Made by a program: the position numbers and the translations under genes. A model generated the notes under the pieces. That model was not told the origin of the DNA and made no database searches. It worked only from the letters and a program-made list of their open reading frames with translations. Of a DNA stretch of 64,000 bases, positions 55,236 to 63,870 are shown piece after piece. This stretch comes from Micromonospora sp. NBC_01740 (GTDB lineage: Bacteria > Actinomycetota > Actinomycetes > Mycobacteriales > Micromonosporaceae): positions 372,001-436,000 of the forward strand of contig NZ_CP109150.1 of NCBI RefSeq assembly GCF_035920365.1. The letters are read 5' to 3'. Position 1 is the first letter of the stretch. Each line of letters begins with the position of its first letter.

Positions 55236-56216
55236 GTGCCTCCTGCCTCACCCAGCCCGATCCTGCGCCGCCGCAGGTTGGGCACCGAGCTGCGCCGGCT
55301 GCGCGAGGCCGCGGGTCTCACGGGAGACCAGGTCATCGAGCGGATCGGCTGGGCGTCCGCGTCCAAGTTGTCCCGGCTGGAGAACGGCCGCAGCCGCCCG
55401 GACCCGGACGACGTACGCGTGCTGCTGGATCTCTACGGCGCCGACGAGGCGCTGCGGCGGGAACTCCTCGGTATCACCGAGGAGGCCGGCGACATCCGCG
55501 GCTGGCTGCGCAACTACCCGGTGATGACCCAGCAGCAGCGCAGCTTCGCCGAGCTGGAGGCGGGCTGCGCGGAAATCTCGGAATACAACCCCGTCCTGGT
55601 GCCGGGCCTGCTCCAGACGCCGGACTACGCGTCGGTGCGGATCGCCTCGGCCCGGCAGGTCGACGAGGAGGCCGGCGACCCGGAGGCCGGTGAGGACATC
55701 GACACCGAGGTGCGGGCCCGGCTGGCCCGGCAGTCGCTGCTCACCCGCTCGACCGACGCGCCCCGCTACACGGCGGTGCTGGAGGAGGCGGCGCTCGGCG
55801 GCCGGACCGGGCCGCCGGAGGTGCTGCGCGCGCAGCTGGTGCAGCTCTGCGAACTGGCGATGCTGCCGAACGTCACGCTGCACGTCCTGCCGCGTGACAC
55901 CCAGATCGGCGACTGGTACCTCCCGCCGACCGCGTTCTCGGTCTACCGGTTCGCGGATCCGCTCGATCCGGAGACCCTGGCCATCGAAGGGGGGTTCACC
56001 GACGTCATGTCGACCGAGGTAAACGCCCTAAATCGCTATAAAGTGGTGTTCGAGTGGCTATGCACGGCGGCGCTCTCCGAATCGGACACCCTCTCCTGGC
56101 TGATCGAGGCGACGGGGCGGCTGCCCGGCACGGCGACCGCGTCCACGGTGGCGTACGGGCCGGCAACGGCGCCGACCCAACGCCGCCGGCATTCCGGGCG
56201 CCTGACGGACCGGTGA
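55236..56216 (+). CDS. XRE-family regulator with DUF5753 domain
   Basis: A 326-residue protein. An N-terminal helix-turn-helix (ELRRLREAAGLTGDQVIERI, then SKLSRLENGR) is followed by the DUF5753 domain (about 95-270; YNPVLVPGLLQTPDYA, then PNVTLHVLPRD). It is the WhiJ-type partner of DUF397 proteins, the gene for which follows in the same direction. Streptomyces pairs of this kind affect development and antibiotic production; the target here is unknown. The GTG at 55236 follows AAGAGGACGTC. Confidence 0.9.
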   Translation: MPPASPSPILRRRRLGTELRRLREAAGLTGDQVIERIGWASASKLSRLENGRSRPDPDDVRVLLDLYGADEALRRELLGITEEAGDIRGWLRNYPVMTQQQRSFAELEAGCAEISEYNPVLVPGLLQTPDYASVRIASARQVDEEAGDPEAGEDIDTEVRARLARQSLLTRSTDAPRYTAVLEEAALGGRTGPPEVLRAQLVQLCELAMLPNVTLHVLPRDTQIGDWYLPPTAFSVYRFADPLDPETLAIEGGFTDVMSTEVNALNRYKVVFEWLCTAALSESDTLSWLIEATGRLPGTATASTVAYGPATAPTQRRRHSGRLTDR

Positions 56217-56288
56217 GCACGGGGGCCCACCGTCGGGTCGTGCGGCGCCACTCGTTCCATCGGAGCAGTTCACCTCAGGAGTGGCACG

Positions 56289-56525
56289 ATGAACGAGATC
56301 CGCAACACGCCGTCCGTACTCGCCCAGCTCGCCGACGCCCCGTGGCGTAAGAGCACGCGCAGCCAGACCTCGAACTGCGTCGAGGTCGCACCACTGAGGA
56401 CCGGGCCGGTCGCGGTGGCCCTGCGCGACAGCAAGGACCAGGGCGGTCCGGTGCTGCTGTTCAACCGGGCCGGCTGGCTGGGCTTCATCGCCGGCGCGAA
56501 GAACGGACAGTTCGATCTGAACTGA
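56289..56525 (+). CDS. DUF397 protein, partner of the XRE regulator
   Basis: A 78-residue DUF397 protein: APWRKSTRSQTSNCVEVA is the family signature, followed by VALRDSKDQGGPVLLF. It is presumed to bind or modulate the adjacent XRE-DUF5753 regulator; some such pairs behave like toxin-antitoxin modules. AGGAG lies 8 nt before the ATG. A 15-bp terminator follows. Confidence 0.9.
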   Translation: MNEIRNTPSVLAQLADAPWRKSTRSQTSNCVEVAPLRTGPVAVALRDSKDQGGPVLLFNRAGWLGFIAGAKNGQFDLN

Positions 56526-56538
56526 TCCGTCGACCGTC

Positions 56539-56571
56539 GCGGGGCCGCCGGCAGCGTGCCGGCGGCCCCGC
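56539..56571 (+). terminator. Terminator after DUF397
   Basis: Perfect 15-bp arms GCGGGGCCGCCGGCA / TGCCGGCGGCCCCGC with a GCG loop. Confidence 0.82.
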
Positions 56572-56648
56572 CGCGTCTGCGCCCTGCCACCCCGCCGACC
56601 AGGCATCCGCTGATCGGATGAGCCTCCGGACCAATCGTCGCGTTTCAC

Positions 56649-56676
56649 TTGATGAGACGACCGCGCGGCGTAACAT
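56649..56676 (+). promoter_or_regulatory. Promoter of the small gene at 56.7 kb
   Basis: TTGATG (56649-56654), a 16-bp spacer and TAACAT (56671-56676). The predicted start (about 56683) is only 3 nt before an in-frame GTG at 56686. Confidence 0.45.
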
Positions 56677-56739
56677 GACGACAGAGTGACGTGGAACTTC
56701 CACCCGTTCCCCACCCTCGCGATTCATCCGGAGACCCGC

Positions 56740-57015
56740 ATGCGGTTCCTGATCGTTCGCACCGACATCCGCGCAGCCGCCGACGTGGACATCGCCGCCG
56801 CCTGGGCGTGCGGTGACCGACTCCGCGACGAGACCACCACGCCCGAGCCGCGCCGCCAGATCGTGCACGCCGAGGAGCGCGACGCCGCGCTGCTGCTGGC
56901 CCGGGCCCTCGCCACGGTCGGCGCGGTCCGCTCCGGGAAGCAGCGGGTCAAGGTGCTCCCGCTCGACGAGCCGGGCCGCGGACGGCGGGCCGCACCCGAC
57001 GACCGAGGCAGCTGA
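56740..57015 (+). CDS. Small conserved hypothetical protein
   Basis: A 91-residue protein beginning MRFLIVRTDIRAAADVDIAA. It is amphipathic and Arg/Ala-rich, with HAEERDAALLLARALATVGA and a basic ending GRGRRAAPDDRGS. I recognise no family. The ATG at 56740 has GGAG 6 nt upstream. The alternative GTG at 56686 would suit a near-leaderless mRNA and add 18 residues. It is convergent with nudC. Confidence 0.6.
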   Translation: MRFLIVRTDIRAAADVDIAAAWACGDRLRDETTTPEPRRQIVHAEERDAALLLARALATVGAVRSGKQRVKVLPLDEPGRGRRAAPDDRGS

Positions 57016-57099
57016 CCCGCACCCAGACGTCCGTCGTGGTCGGACCGGCTCCCCCGCCGTGCTCCTTTGCCCCAGCCGACCACGGCGGCCCGTGTTCCC

Positions 57100-57135
57100 G
57101 GTCCGTGACCGCCGCGGCAACGGCGGCCACGGGCC
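57100..57135. terminator. Hairpin between convergent genes before nudC end
   Basis: A 15-bp stem with one mismatch and one wobble (GGTCCGTG-A-CCGCCG) and a 6-nt loop. Confidence 0.5.
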
Positions 57136-57186
57136 GGGACCGCACGGCCCCCGGCCACCGGCGCGCCCGCGCGCGGCGGGACCGGC

Positions 57187-58125
57187 TCAGCAGTGCCCGT
57201 CGAGCCAGCGGTGGATCAGGAAGAGCGCGATCGACGACGGCGGCGGCAGCACCAGGCGGGCCCCGCCGACCTCCACCGGCCGTCCCGCCAGGGCCGCGCC
57301 GATCTCCCGGCGGGAGAACCACCGGGCGAACGCGATCTCCGTCGGATCCACCTGCACCGGATGCTCCGGATCCGCCGTGGCGAGGAAGCCGAGCATCAGG
57401 GAGCCGGGAAACGGCCACGCCTGACTGCCCGCGTACGCGATGTCGTCGACCGGGACGCCGACCTCCTCGCGGACCTCGCGCAGCACCGCGGCCTCGGCCG
57501 ACTCCCCCGGCTCGACGTAGCCGGCGAGGCAGGAGAACCGGCGCTCGCCGGCGGTGTGCGGCCAGGTGGCGTTGTTGCCGAGCAGGCACCGCCCGTCCAG
57601 GCCCGGAACGCCGTCGTGCACCAGCACGATCATCGCGGGATCGGTACGCGGCCAGATCCGCTCCCCGGCCGGGTCGACCCGGGACCAGCCGGCCTCGTCC
57701 ACCTCCGTCGGGTGCCCGGTGGCCGACGAGTAGCGGTGCCGCAGGTGCCAGTTGACCAGCGCCAGCGCGGTGGTGAACAGCCCGGCGTCGCGGTCGCCGA
57801 GCAGGTGCCCGACCTCGCGCAGGTGCGCCGCCCGGGCCCCGGACACCGCCGGCAGCGGGGCGTCCACGGCGAAGACCGGCACCCCGTCCGGCTCGACGCC
57901 GAGGAACATCGGCGACGTCGGCTCGGGCAGCCCGGCCGGGTCGACCAGCACCAGCTTCGGTGGCGACGTGTCGGTACGCACCAGCGCCCGGCCGCCGTCG
58001 GCGGAGTCGAGCACCAGCACCCGGGCCCGGCTCCACGCCTGCGCCAGCCACCCGGGGTCGGTGCGCCGGTGGGCCGCCCGGTCCAGGGTGGAACGGGCCA
58101 GCGGCGGCGCGGGCTCACCGCTCAC
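57187..58125 (-). CDS. nudC: NADH pyrophosphatase (Nudix, NudC-like) lacking zinc cysteines
   Basis: A 312-residue protein. The Nudix box is GYVEPGESAEAAVLREVREE then VGV; the NADH-specific element S-Q-x-W-P-F-P-x-S appears as GSQAWPFPGSLM. It should hydrolyse NADH to NMNH and AMP, and possibly remove NAD caps from RNA. The zinc-ribbon cysteines expected between the two domains are absent (YSSATGHPT ... VDPAGERIWPRTDPA). The GTG start overlaps the stop of the M16 gene by 4 nt (GTGA), so it is the last gene of that operon. Confidence 0.9.
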   Translation of the reverse strand: MSGEPAPPLARSTLDRAAHRRTDPGWLAQAWSRARVLVLDSADGGRALVRTDTSPPKLVLVDPAGLPEPTSPMFLGVEPDGVPVFAVDAPLPAVSGARAAHLREVGHLLGDRDAGLFTTALALVNWHLRHRYSSATGHPTEVDEAGWSRVDPAGERIWPRTDPAMIVLVHDGVPGLDGRCLLGNNATWPHTAGERRFSCLAGYVEPGESAEAAVLREVREEVGVPVDDIAYAGSQAWPFPGSLMLGFLATADPEHPVQVDPTEIAFARWFSRREIGAALAGRPVEVGGARLVLPPPSSIALFLIHRWLDGHC

Positions 58126-59465
58126 GGTCGTGCCGGCTCGGTGGTGACCGGGGCCAGCGCCGCCACCTGCGGCCCGATCCGTTCGGCGTCGCCCAGCACC
58201 ACGGTGACCGCCTGCGCCGGGGCGAGGTAGCGGGCCGCCGCCTCGGCCACGTCGGCCACGGTCGCCTTCGCCAGCCGGGCGGCGTGCTCGGCCAGGAACT
58301 CCAGGCGCAGCCCGCTGCCGGCGTACGCGCTGGTCAGCGAGGCGAGCCCGGCCTGGGTGGACATCCCGAGCTGGAGGGTGCCGAGGGCGTACTGGCGGGC
58401 CTGCTCCAGCTCGTCCTCGCGGGGCGGGAGGGAGGCCAGCCGGCCGAGTTCGTACGTCGTCTCCAGCAGCGCCGGCCCGGTGACCTCGGTGGCCACGTCG
58501 ACGGCGGCGACCAGCACCGACCCGGCCACCGAGTGCTCGACGAGGGAGTGCCCTCCGTACGTGTAGCCCTTGTCCTCGCGGATGTTCTCCACCCAGCGGG
58601 AGGAGAAGTAGCCGCCGAAGATCAGATTGGCCAGTTGCAGCGCGGCGTGGTCCGGGTGGGTGCGGGGCACCGCCGGCAACGCGATCCGCAGCGAGGACTG
58701 CACCGCCCCCGGGCGGTCGACCAGCAGCAGCGGCCCGGGCTCCAGCGGCGGGGCGGGCGGCAGGTCGGCGGTGTGCCCGGCGCCGGTCCACCCGGACAGT
58801 GCCTTCTCGGCGGCGTCCAGCGCCCGGTCCGGCTGCACGTCACCGACCAGCACCAGCACGGCGTCGGCGGGGTGCACCCGCTGGGCGTGCAGGGCCCGCA
58901 GCGCTCCCGGCCGGACCGCCCGGACCGCCTCCGGTTCGGGGGTCTGCACCGCGTACGGGTGGCTGCCGTAGACCCGCCGGAGCAGGGCGGTGCGGGCCAG
59001 GTGCGCCGGCTGGCTCCGCGCCACGTGGATCCGGTCCACCAGCCGGTCCCGCTCCGTGGCGACGTCGTCGTTCGGGTAGGCCGCGTCGGTCAGCACCTCG
59101 GCGAGGATCTCCAGCATCCGGTCCAGCCCGGTGACCAGCCCGGCGCCGGAGAGCATCAGCCGGTCCGGGTCGATCCCGGCGGAGAGCCCGCCGCCGACCT
59201 TCTGCAACTCGGCCGCGATCTGCACGCTGGACATGGTCCCCGTGCCGGAGAGCAGGGTCTGCGCGAGCACGGCGCCCCGGGCGAGGTGGGCGCGGCCGAA
59301 CGGCATCCACAGCCGCACCTCCACCAGCGGCACCGCCGGCCGGCGTACGGCGATCACGGTCAGCCCGTTGCCCAGCGTGCGCTCGGCCTGCTTCGGCAGC
59401 TTGAGCCTGCGGTTCGGGCCGAGCGGCGGCAGCGCCCGGGGCGCGGCCGGTGCGGTCACGCTCAC
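58122..59465 (-). CDS. M16-family peptidase-like subunit without the zinc motif
   Basis: A 447-residue M16 (pitrilysin/processing peptidase) homologue that lacks H-x-x-E-H. Where the motif should lie it reads WMPFGRAHLARGAVLAQTLL. It still has the M16 C-terminal signature NIREDKGYTYGGHS. It is probably the non-catalytic half that closes around peptides with the active M16 protein encoded just upstream. The GTG at 59465 is preceded by GGAG and overlaps the stop of the repeat micro-ORF by 4 nt. Confidence 0.87.
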   Translation of the reverse strand: MSVTAPAAPRALPPLGPNRRLKLPKQAERTLGNGLTVIAVRRPAVPLVEVRLWMPFGRAHLARGAVLAQTLLSGTGTMSSVQIAAELQKVGGGLSAGIDPDRLMLSGAGLVTGLDRMLEILAEVLTDAAYPNDDVATERDRLVDRIHVARSQPAHLARTALLRRVYGSHPYAVQTPEPEAVRAVRPGALRALHAQRVHPADAVLVLVGDVQPDRALDAAEKALSGWTGAGHTADLPPAPPLEPGPLLLVDRPGAVQSSLRIALPAVPRTHPDHAALQLANLIFGGYFSSRWVENIREDKGYTYGGHSLVEHSVAGSVLVAAVDVATEVTGPALLETTYELGRLASLPPREDELEQARQYALGTLQLGMSTQAGLASLTSAYAGSGLRLEFLAEHAARLAKATVADVAEAAARYLAPAQAVTVVLGDAERIGPQVAALAPVTTEPARP

Positions 59466-59586
59466 TGTGTCTTCTCCGTTCGCGACTGCGGGGCTCGCAA
59501 GACCGGCTCACTCCTCGCGCTCACCGAATCCACCTTCGTTCGCGACTGCGGGGCTCGCAAGACCGGCTCACTCCTCGCGCTCACCG
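59462..59586 (-). repeat. Duplicated 60-bp-period element with doubly coupled 40-codon ORF
   Basis: Two identical 50-bp copies (59477-59526, 59537-59586) at exactly 60-bp spacing between the two M16 genes. On the minus strand they read as one 40-codon ORF from a GTG overlapping the upstream stop (GTGA, 59581-59584) to a TGA overlapping the downstream GTG (59462-59465). The peptide repeats VSARSEPVLRAPQSRT with a 20-residue period. Like the element at 7856-7933, it preserves the ribosome path through the operon. Confidence 0.7.
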
Positions 59587-60891
59587 GGCCCCTCCTGGGA
59601 TGACCTCGATGGACGCGCGGCGCTCGGGCCGCAGGGTGGCCGCGGCGGCGCGGACCTGCTCGTCGGTGACCTCGCCGACGAGCCGGGGCAGGTCGTTGAG
59701 CAGCCCCGGCTCGCCGCGCTGCTGCTCCAGCACGGCCATCTGCAACGCCCGGCCGAGCACCGCGTCGGTGTCGCGCAGCAGGTGGGTCGCCATCCGGGCC
59801 TGGGTGCGGGCCAGTTCCCCCTCGGCCACGCCGTCGGTGGCCAGCCGGTCCAGCTCCTCGTCGATGGTGCGCAGCACCTTGTCCACGTCCCCGCCGGGCG
59901 GCAGGTGCGCCTGGAGCAGCAGCGCCGTCGGGTCCCGCACGTCGAACGGGTCGCCCATGAAGCCGACGTAGCCGCCGAGGCTGGTCACCGCCCGGTCCCG
60001 CTGGACCAGCCGCTCGACCAGCCGGGACGCGTCGCCGTCGGTGAGCACCTCGGCCAGCACGACGTACGGCAGGTAGGCGGCGAAGTCGGTGATCGGGTCG
60101 GGCACCCGCCAGGCGCCTGCCACCGCCGGCAGCGGGGCCAACTCGTCGGTGTACGAGGTGCGCCGCTCCTCGGTCAGGTCGGGCTCGGTGAAGTCGGGCC
60201 GCTTCGGGGCGGGACGCGCCGGCACGTCGCCGAAGTGCCGCTCGATCAGCGTGGTCGCCTCGGCTACGTCGATGTCGCCGCTGACCGCCAGCACCGCGTT
60301 GCCGCTCGCGTAGTAGCGGCGGAAGAAGTCGGCGGCGTCGGGGACGGTGGCCGACTCCAGGTCGACGAAGGATCCGTAGCCGTCGTGCGCGTTCGGGAAG
60401 GTGTCGAACATGACCGGCGGCAGGGTCAGCCAGGGAAAGCCGCCGTACGGGCGGTTGAGGACGTTGACCCGGATCTCCTCCTTGACCACGTCGACCTGGT
60501 TGCGCAGGTTCTCCTCGGTCAGCCGGGGGCCGCGCATCCGGTCGGCCTCCAGGAACAGCGCCCGCTCCAGGGCGTTGCTCGGCAGGGTCTCGAAGTAGTC
60601 GGTGTAGTCCAGGTGGGTGGAGCCGTTGAAGGTGCCGCCCGCCCCCTGCACGTGCCGGAAGTGCGCCAGCTTCTCCAGGTTCTCGGAGCCCTGGAACATG
60701 AGGTGCTCGAAGAGGTGGGCGAAGCCGGTACGCCCCTCGGGTTCGGAGCGGATGCCGACGTCGTAGACGACCGCCACCCCGATCACCGGGGCGCTGCGGT
60801 CGGGGGTCAGGACCACCCGCAGGCCGTTGTCGAGCGTGAACCGCTCTACCGGGTACTTCGTCGCTGGAATTCTCGATCTCCGCGCCGCCAC
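59581..60891 (-). CDS. M16-family zinc peptidase (active subunit)
   Basis: A 436-residue M16 peptidase with the inverted zinc motif H-x-x-E-H in FAHLFEHLMFQGS (about 58-70) and the distal Glu in VDVVKEEIRVN. Typical flanks are LDNGLRVVLTPD and NGSTHLDYTDYFETLP. With the following inactive M16 protein it would form a clam-like protease. The substrate is unknown. The GTG at 60891 has TAGGGT 7 nt upstream (leaderless). First gene of the M16A-element-M16B-nudC operon. Confidence 0.92.
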   Translation of the reverse strand: MAARRSRIPATKYPVERFTLDNGLRVVLTPDRSAPVIGVAVVYDVGIRSEPEGRTGFAHLFEHLMFQGSENLEKLAHFRHVQGAGGTFNGSTHLDYTDYFETLPSNALERALFLEADRMRGPRLTEENLRNQVDVVKEEIRVNVLNRPYGGFPWLTLPPVMFDTFPNAHDGYGSFVDLESATVPDAADFFRRYYASGNAVLAVSGDIDVAEATTLIERHFGDVPARPAPKRPDFTEPDLTEERRTSYTDELAPLPAVAGAWRVPDPITDFAAYLPYVVLAEVLTDGDASRLVERLVQRDRAVTSLGGYVGFMGDPFDVRDPTALLLQAHLPPGGDVDKVLRTIDEELDRLATDGVAEGELARTQARMATHLLRDTDAVLGRALQMAVLEQQRGEPGLLNDLPRLVGEVTDEQVRAAAATLRPERRASIEVIPGGAR

Positions 60892-60898
60892 GGGATCG

Positions 60899-60904
60899 AC
60901 CCTA
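60899..60904 (-). promoter_or_regulatory. -10 box TAGGGT for the leaderless M16 gene
   Basis: TAGGGT on the minus strand ends 7 nt before the GTG at 60891. Confidence 0.5.
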
Positions 60905-61084
60905 GCGCGTCGGCACCCCCGCCACCGGCGACCTCTCGCCTGCCGCCCCGACCAGCGCCCGGGGCGTCGCACGCAGCCGCCCCGGCGGCCGGCGACGGCG
61001 CCGGGAACACCGGCCGCAAAGCACATTCAATCAGTAGAGATTGCCGCTTTTTCTGGGACGCATATCCCGGCATGTGGTTGGCCC

Positions 61085-61134
61085 TTGACGCCAGTTCACC
61101 GCCTGCCCCAGTCTTCCTACCAACTAAGTAGGAA
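61085..61134 (+). promoter_or_regulatory. Promoter and inverted-repeat operator of the ABC operon
   Basis: TTGACG (61085-61090) and CAGTCT (61109-61114), 18 bp apart, could form the promoter. The dyad TTCCTAC-N7-GTAGGAA (61114-61134) lies over the predicted start site, where a repressor would block transcription. The Rrf2-type gene ending this operon is the obvious candidate regulator. Confidence 0.5.
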
Positions 61135-61154
61135 TACTGCGGATTGGATGGACG

Positions 61155-62219
61155 ATGAGACGGCTCCCCATGCGTCGGTGGGTCTCCCTGGCCACCCTCG
61201 CCGTCGTCGGCGTGGCGACCCTGGGCACCGCCGCCGCCTGCGGCGACGACAGCGAGGGCGCAGGCGGCGGCTCCGGCCCGACGACGCTGCGGCTCGGCTA
61301 CTTCCCCAACATCACCCACGCGCCGGCCGTGGTCGGCGTGGAGAAGGGCATCTTCGCCGAGAAACTCGGCGGCGACGTCAAGCTGGAGACGAAGACCTTC
61401 AACGCCGGCCCCGCCGCCATCGAGGCGATCTTCTCCGGCGCGCTCGACGCGACGTACATCGGCCCGAACCCCACCGTGAACGCCTTCTCGAAGTCGAAGG
61501 GCGAGGCCGTCCGGGTCATCTCCGGCGCGGCCTCCGGCGGCGTCGCGCTCGTGGTCAAGCCCGAGATCACCTCGGTGGAGCAGCTCCGGGGCAAGAAGAT
61601 CTCCACCCCGCAGCTGGGCAACACCCAGGACGTGGCCATCCGCTACTGGCTCAAGGAGAAGGGCCTCACGACGACCAAGGAGGGCGGCGGCGACGTCAAG
61701 ATCGTCCCGCAGGAGAACGCCCAGACGGTGGAGACCTTCAACAGCGGGGCCATCGACGGCGCCTGGGTGCCCGAGCCGTTCGTGTCCCGGCTGGTCAACG
61801 CGGGCGGCAAGGTGCTCGTCGACGAGCGCGACCTCTGGCCGGACCGGAAGTTCGTGATCACCAACCTGATCGTCAGCACCAAGTTCCTCAAGGAACACCC
61901 GGACGTGGTCAAGAAGCTGGTCGAGGGTCAGGTGGCGGCCAACGAGTTCGTCAACACCAAGCCCGACGAGACGCACCAGGCCATCTCCGACCACATCGGA
62001 AAGATCAGCGGCAAGCCGCTCGACCTCAAGCTGATCAAGCAGGCCTGGCCGACGCTGGAGTTCACCAACGACCCGATCGCCACGTCGCTGAAGACCGGGC
62101 TCGACCACGCCGTCGCGGTCGGGCTGACCCAGCCGGTCAGCCTCGACGGTCTCTACGACCTCACCCACCTGAACGAGGTGCTCAAGGGCCAGGGCAAGCC
62201 CGAGGTCGTCCAACCATGA
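61155..62219 (+). CDS. ABC solute-binding lipoprotein, sulfonate/nitrate type
   Basis: A 354-residue SsuA/TauA/NrtA-like protein. Signal sequence MRRLPMRRWVSLATLAVVGV and lipobox A-A-A-C with Cys near 29. The mature part begins TLRLGYFPNITHAPAVVGVE, the usual motif, with later SGALDATYIGPNP and SGAIDGAWVPEPF. It likely captures an alkanesulfonate or a similar anion for sulfur supply; nitrate or a pyrimidine-like ligand is possible. The ATPase ATG overlaps its stop (ATGA). Confidence 0.9.
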   Translation: MRRLPMRRWVSLATLAVVGVATLGTAAACGDDSEGAGGGSGPTTLRLGYFPNITHAPAVVGVEKGIFAEKLGGDVKLETKTFNAGPAAIEAIFSGALDATYIGPNPTVNAFSKSKGEAVRVISGAASGGVALVVKPEITSVEQLRGKKISTPQLGNTQDVAIRYWLKEKGLTTTKEGGGDVKIVPQENAQTVETFNSGAIDGAWVPEPFVSRLVNAGGKVLVDERDLWPDRKFVITNLIVSTKFLKEHPDVVKKLVEGQVAANEFVNTKPDETHQAISDHIGKISGKPLDLKLIKQAWPTLEFTNDPIATSLKTGLDHAVAVGLTQPVSLDGLYDLTHLNEVLKGQGKPEVVQP

Positions 62220-62995
62220 CGTCGACCACGACGATGCCACGCAGCGCGACCGGCTCGGTCGCGCTGCACGGCGTCACCAAGGTGTACGGGCGTGGGGCGA
62301 ACGCCGTCGTCGCCCTGGACGGGGTCTCCCTCGACGTCGCGCCCGGCGAGTTCGTCTGCCTGGTCGGGGCCTCCGGCTGCGGCAAGAGCACCCTGCTCAA
62401 CCTGGTCGCCGGCCTCGACCGGCCCAGCGGCGGGCGGATCACCCTCGACGAGGGCGTCGACCCGGGACTGATGTTCCAGGAGCCCGCCCTCTTCCCCTGG
62501 CTCACCGTCGAGGGCAACGTCGAGGTGCCGCTGAAGCTGCGCGGGCTGCCCCGGGCGGCGCGGCGGGACCGGGTCGCCGAGCTGCTCGGCACGGTCCACC
62601 TGGCCGACTTCGGCCGCAAGCGCCCGCACGAACTGTCCGGCGGCATGCGCCAGCGGGTGGCGCTGGCCCGCACCCTCGCCCTGGACACGCCGGTGCTGCT
62701 GATGGACGAGCCGTTCGGCGCGCTCGACGCGATGACCCGGGACATCCTGCACGACGAGCTGGAACGGATCTGGACCGAGCGGCGACTCACCGTGATCTTC
62801 GTGACGCACAACGTCCGCGAGGCGGCCCGGCTCGCCGACCGGATCATCCTGCTCTCCAGCCGGCCCGGCCGGATCATCTGGTCCACCCCGGTCGACGTGC
62901 CCCGGCCGCGCCGCATCGACTCCCCCGAGGTCGCCGCGATCGCCGCCGAGGTCACCGGCCGCCTGCGTACGGAGGTGGGCCGCCATGGCCGGTGA
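62216..62995 (+). CDS. ABC transporter ATP-binding protein, SsuB/TauB-like
   Basis: A 259-residue ATPase: Walker A VGASGCGKSTLLNLVA, Q-loop MFQEPALFPWLTV, ABC signature HELSGGMRQRVALARTLALD, Walker B VLLMDEPFGALD, and H-loop VIFVTHNVREAARLAD. F-P-W-L after the Q-loop is typical of the nitrate/sulfonate/taurine group. The ATG overlaps the stop of the binding-protein gene by 4 nt, and its own end overlaps the permease start by 11 nt, so all three are coupled. Confidence 0.95.
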   Translation: MTSTTTMPRSATGSVALHGVTKVYGRGANAVVALDGVSLDVAPGEFVCLVGASGCGKSTLLNLVAGLDRPSGGRITLDEGVDPGLMFQEPALFPWLTVEGNVEVPLKLRGLPRAARRDRVAELLGTVHLADFGRKRPHELSGGMRQRVALARTLALDTPVLLMDEPFGALDAMTRDILHDELERIWTERRLTVIFVTHNVREAARLADRIILLSSRPGRIIWSTPVDVPRPRRIDSPEVAAIAAEVTGRLRTEVGRHGR

Positions 62996-63869
62996 CACCC
63001 TCGCCGCCGTCCCGCGTACCGACGCGGAGATCTCCGGGCTGGACGCCCTGGAGCTGGCCGGTCGGGAGAAGAGCCGCACGCGGGCCAGCCGGTTCTGGGC
63101 GGCGACCTGGCCGAAGCTGGCCGCGCTCGTCCTCGCCGTCGGCGCCTGGCAGGTCGTGGTCTGGACCGGCTGGAAGCCCGAGTACTCGTTGCCGGGCCCG
63201 GTGGCCGTGGGTCAGGAGCTGCTCCGGCAGGTCAGCGGCGTCCAGCTCTGGGAGGGGCTGGTCACCACCCTGCGCCGGGCGGCCCTCGGCTACGTCTTCT
63301 CGGTCGCCGTCGGCCTGCTGCTCGGCCTCGCGGTGGCCCGGTCGCGGATCCTGCGGGCCGCGATCGGCTCGATGATCACCGCGTTGCAGACGATGCCGTC
63401 GATCGCCTGGTTCCCGCTGGCGATCCTGCTGTTCGAGCTGAGCGAGAAGGCCATCTTCTTCGTGGTGGTGCTCGGCGCCGCGCCGTCCATCGCCAACGGC
63501 GTGATCGCCGGTGTGGACTACGTGCCGCCGCTGCTGCTGCGCGCCGGCCGCAACCTCGGCGCCCGAGGGCTCAACCTGTACCGGTACGTCATCGCGCCCG
63601 CCGCGCTGCCGGCCATCGTGGCCGGCCTCAAGCAGGGCTGGGCGTTCTCCTGGCGCAGCCTGATGGCCGGCGAGCTGATCGTGGTCGGCATCTCGCAGAC
63701 CTCGCTGGGCGCGCAGCTGACCTACTCGCGGGAACTCTCCGACTCGCCCTGGCTGATCTCCACGATGATCGTGATCCTGGTGCTGGGCCTGGCGGTGGAC
63801 GCCGCGTTCGGGGCGGCGGACAAGGCGATCCGGCGTCGGTGGGGCGTGTTGGACCAGGCGGGTCAGTGA
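62985..63869 (+). CDS. ABC transporter permease, SsuC/TauC-like
   Basis: A 294-residue permease with about six helices (from LAALVLAVGAWQVVVW to LISTMIVILVLGLAVDAAFG). The EAA-type loop LLRAGRNLGARGLNLYRYVI contacts the ATPase. It forms the membrane channel for the sulfonate/nitrate-type system. It is followed one base after its stop by the Rrf2 regulator gene. Confidence 0.93.
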   Translation: MAGDTLAAVPRTDAEISGLDALELAGREKSRTRASRFWAATWPKLAALVLAVGAWQVVVWTGWKPEYSLPGPVAVGQELLRQVSGVQLWEGLVTTLRRAALGYVFSVAVGLLLGLAVARSRILRAAIGSMITALQTMPSIAWFPLAILLFELSEKAIFFVVVLGAAPSIANGVIAGVDYVPPLLLRAGRNLGARGLNLYRYVIAPAALPAIVAGLKQGWAFSWRSLMAGELIVVGISQTSLGAQLTYSRELSDSPWLISTMIVILVLGLAVDAAFGAADKAIRRRWGVLDQAGQ

Positions 63870-63870
63870 C

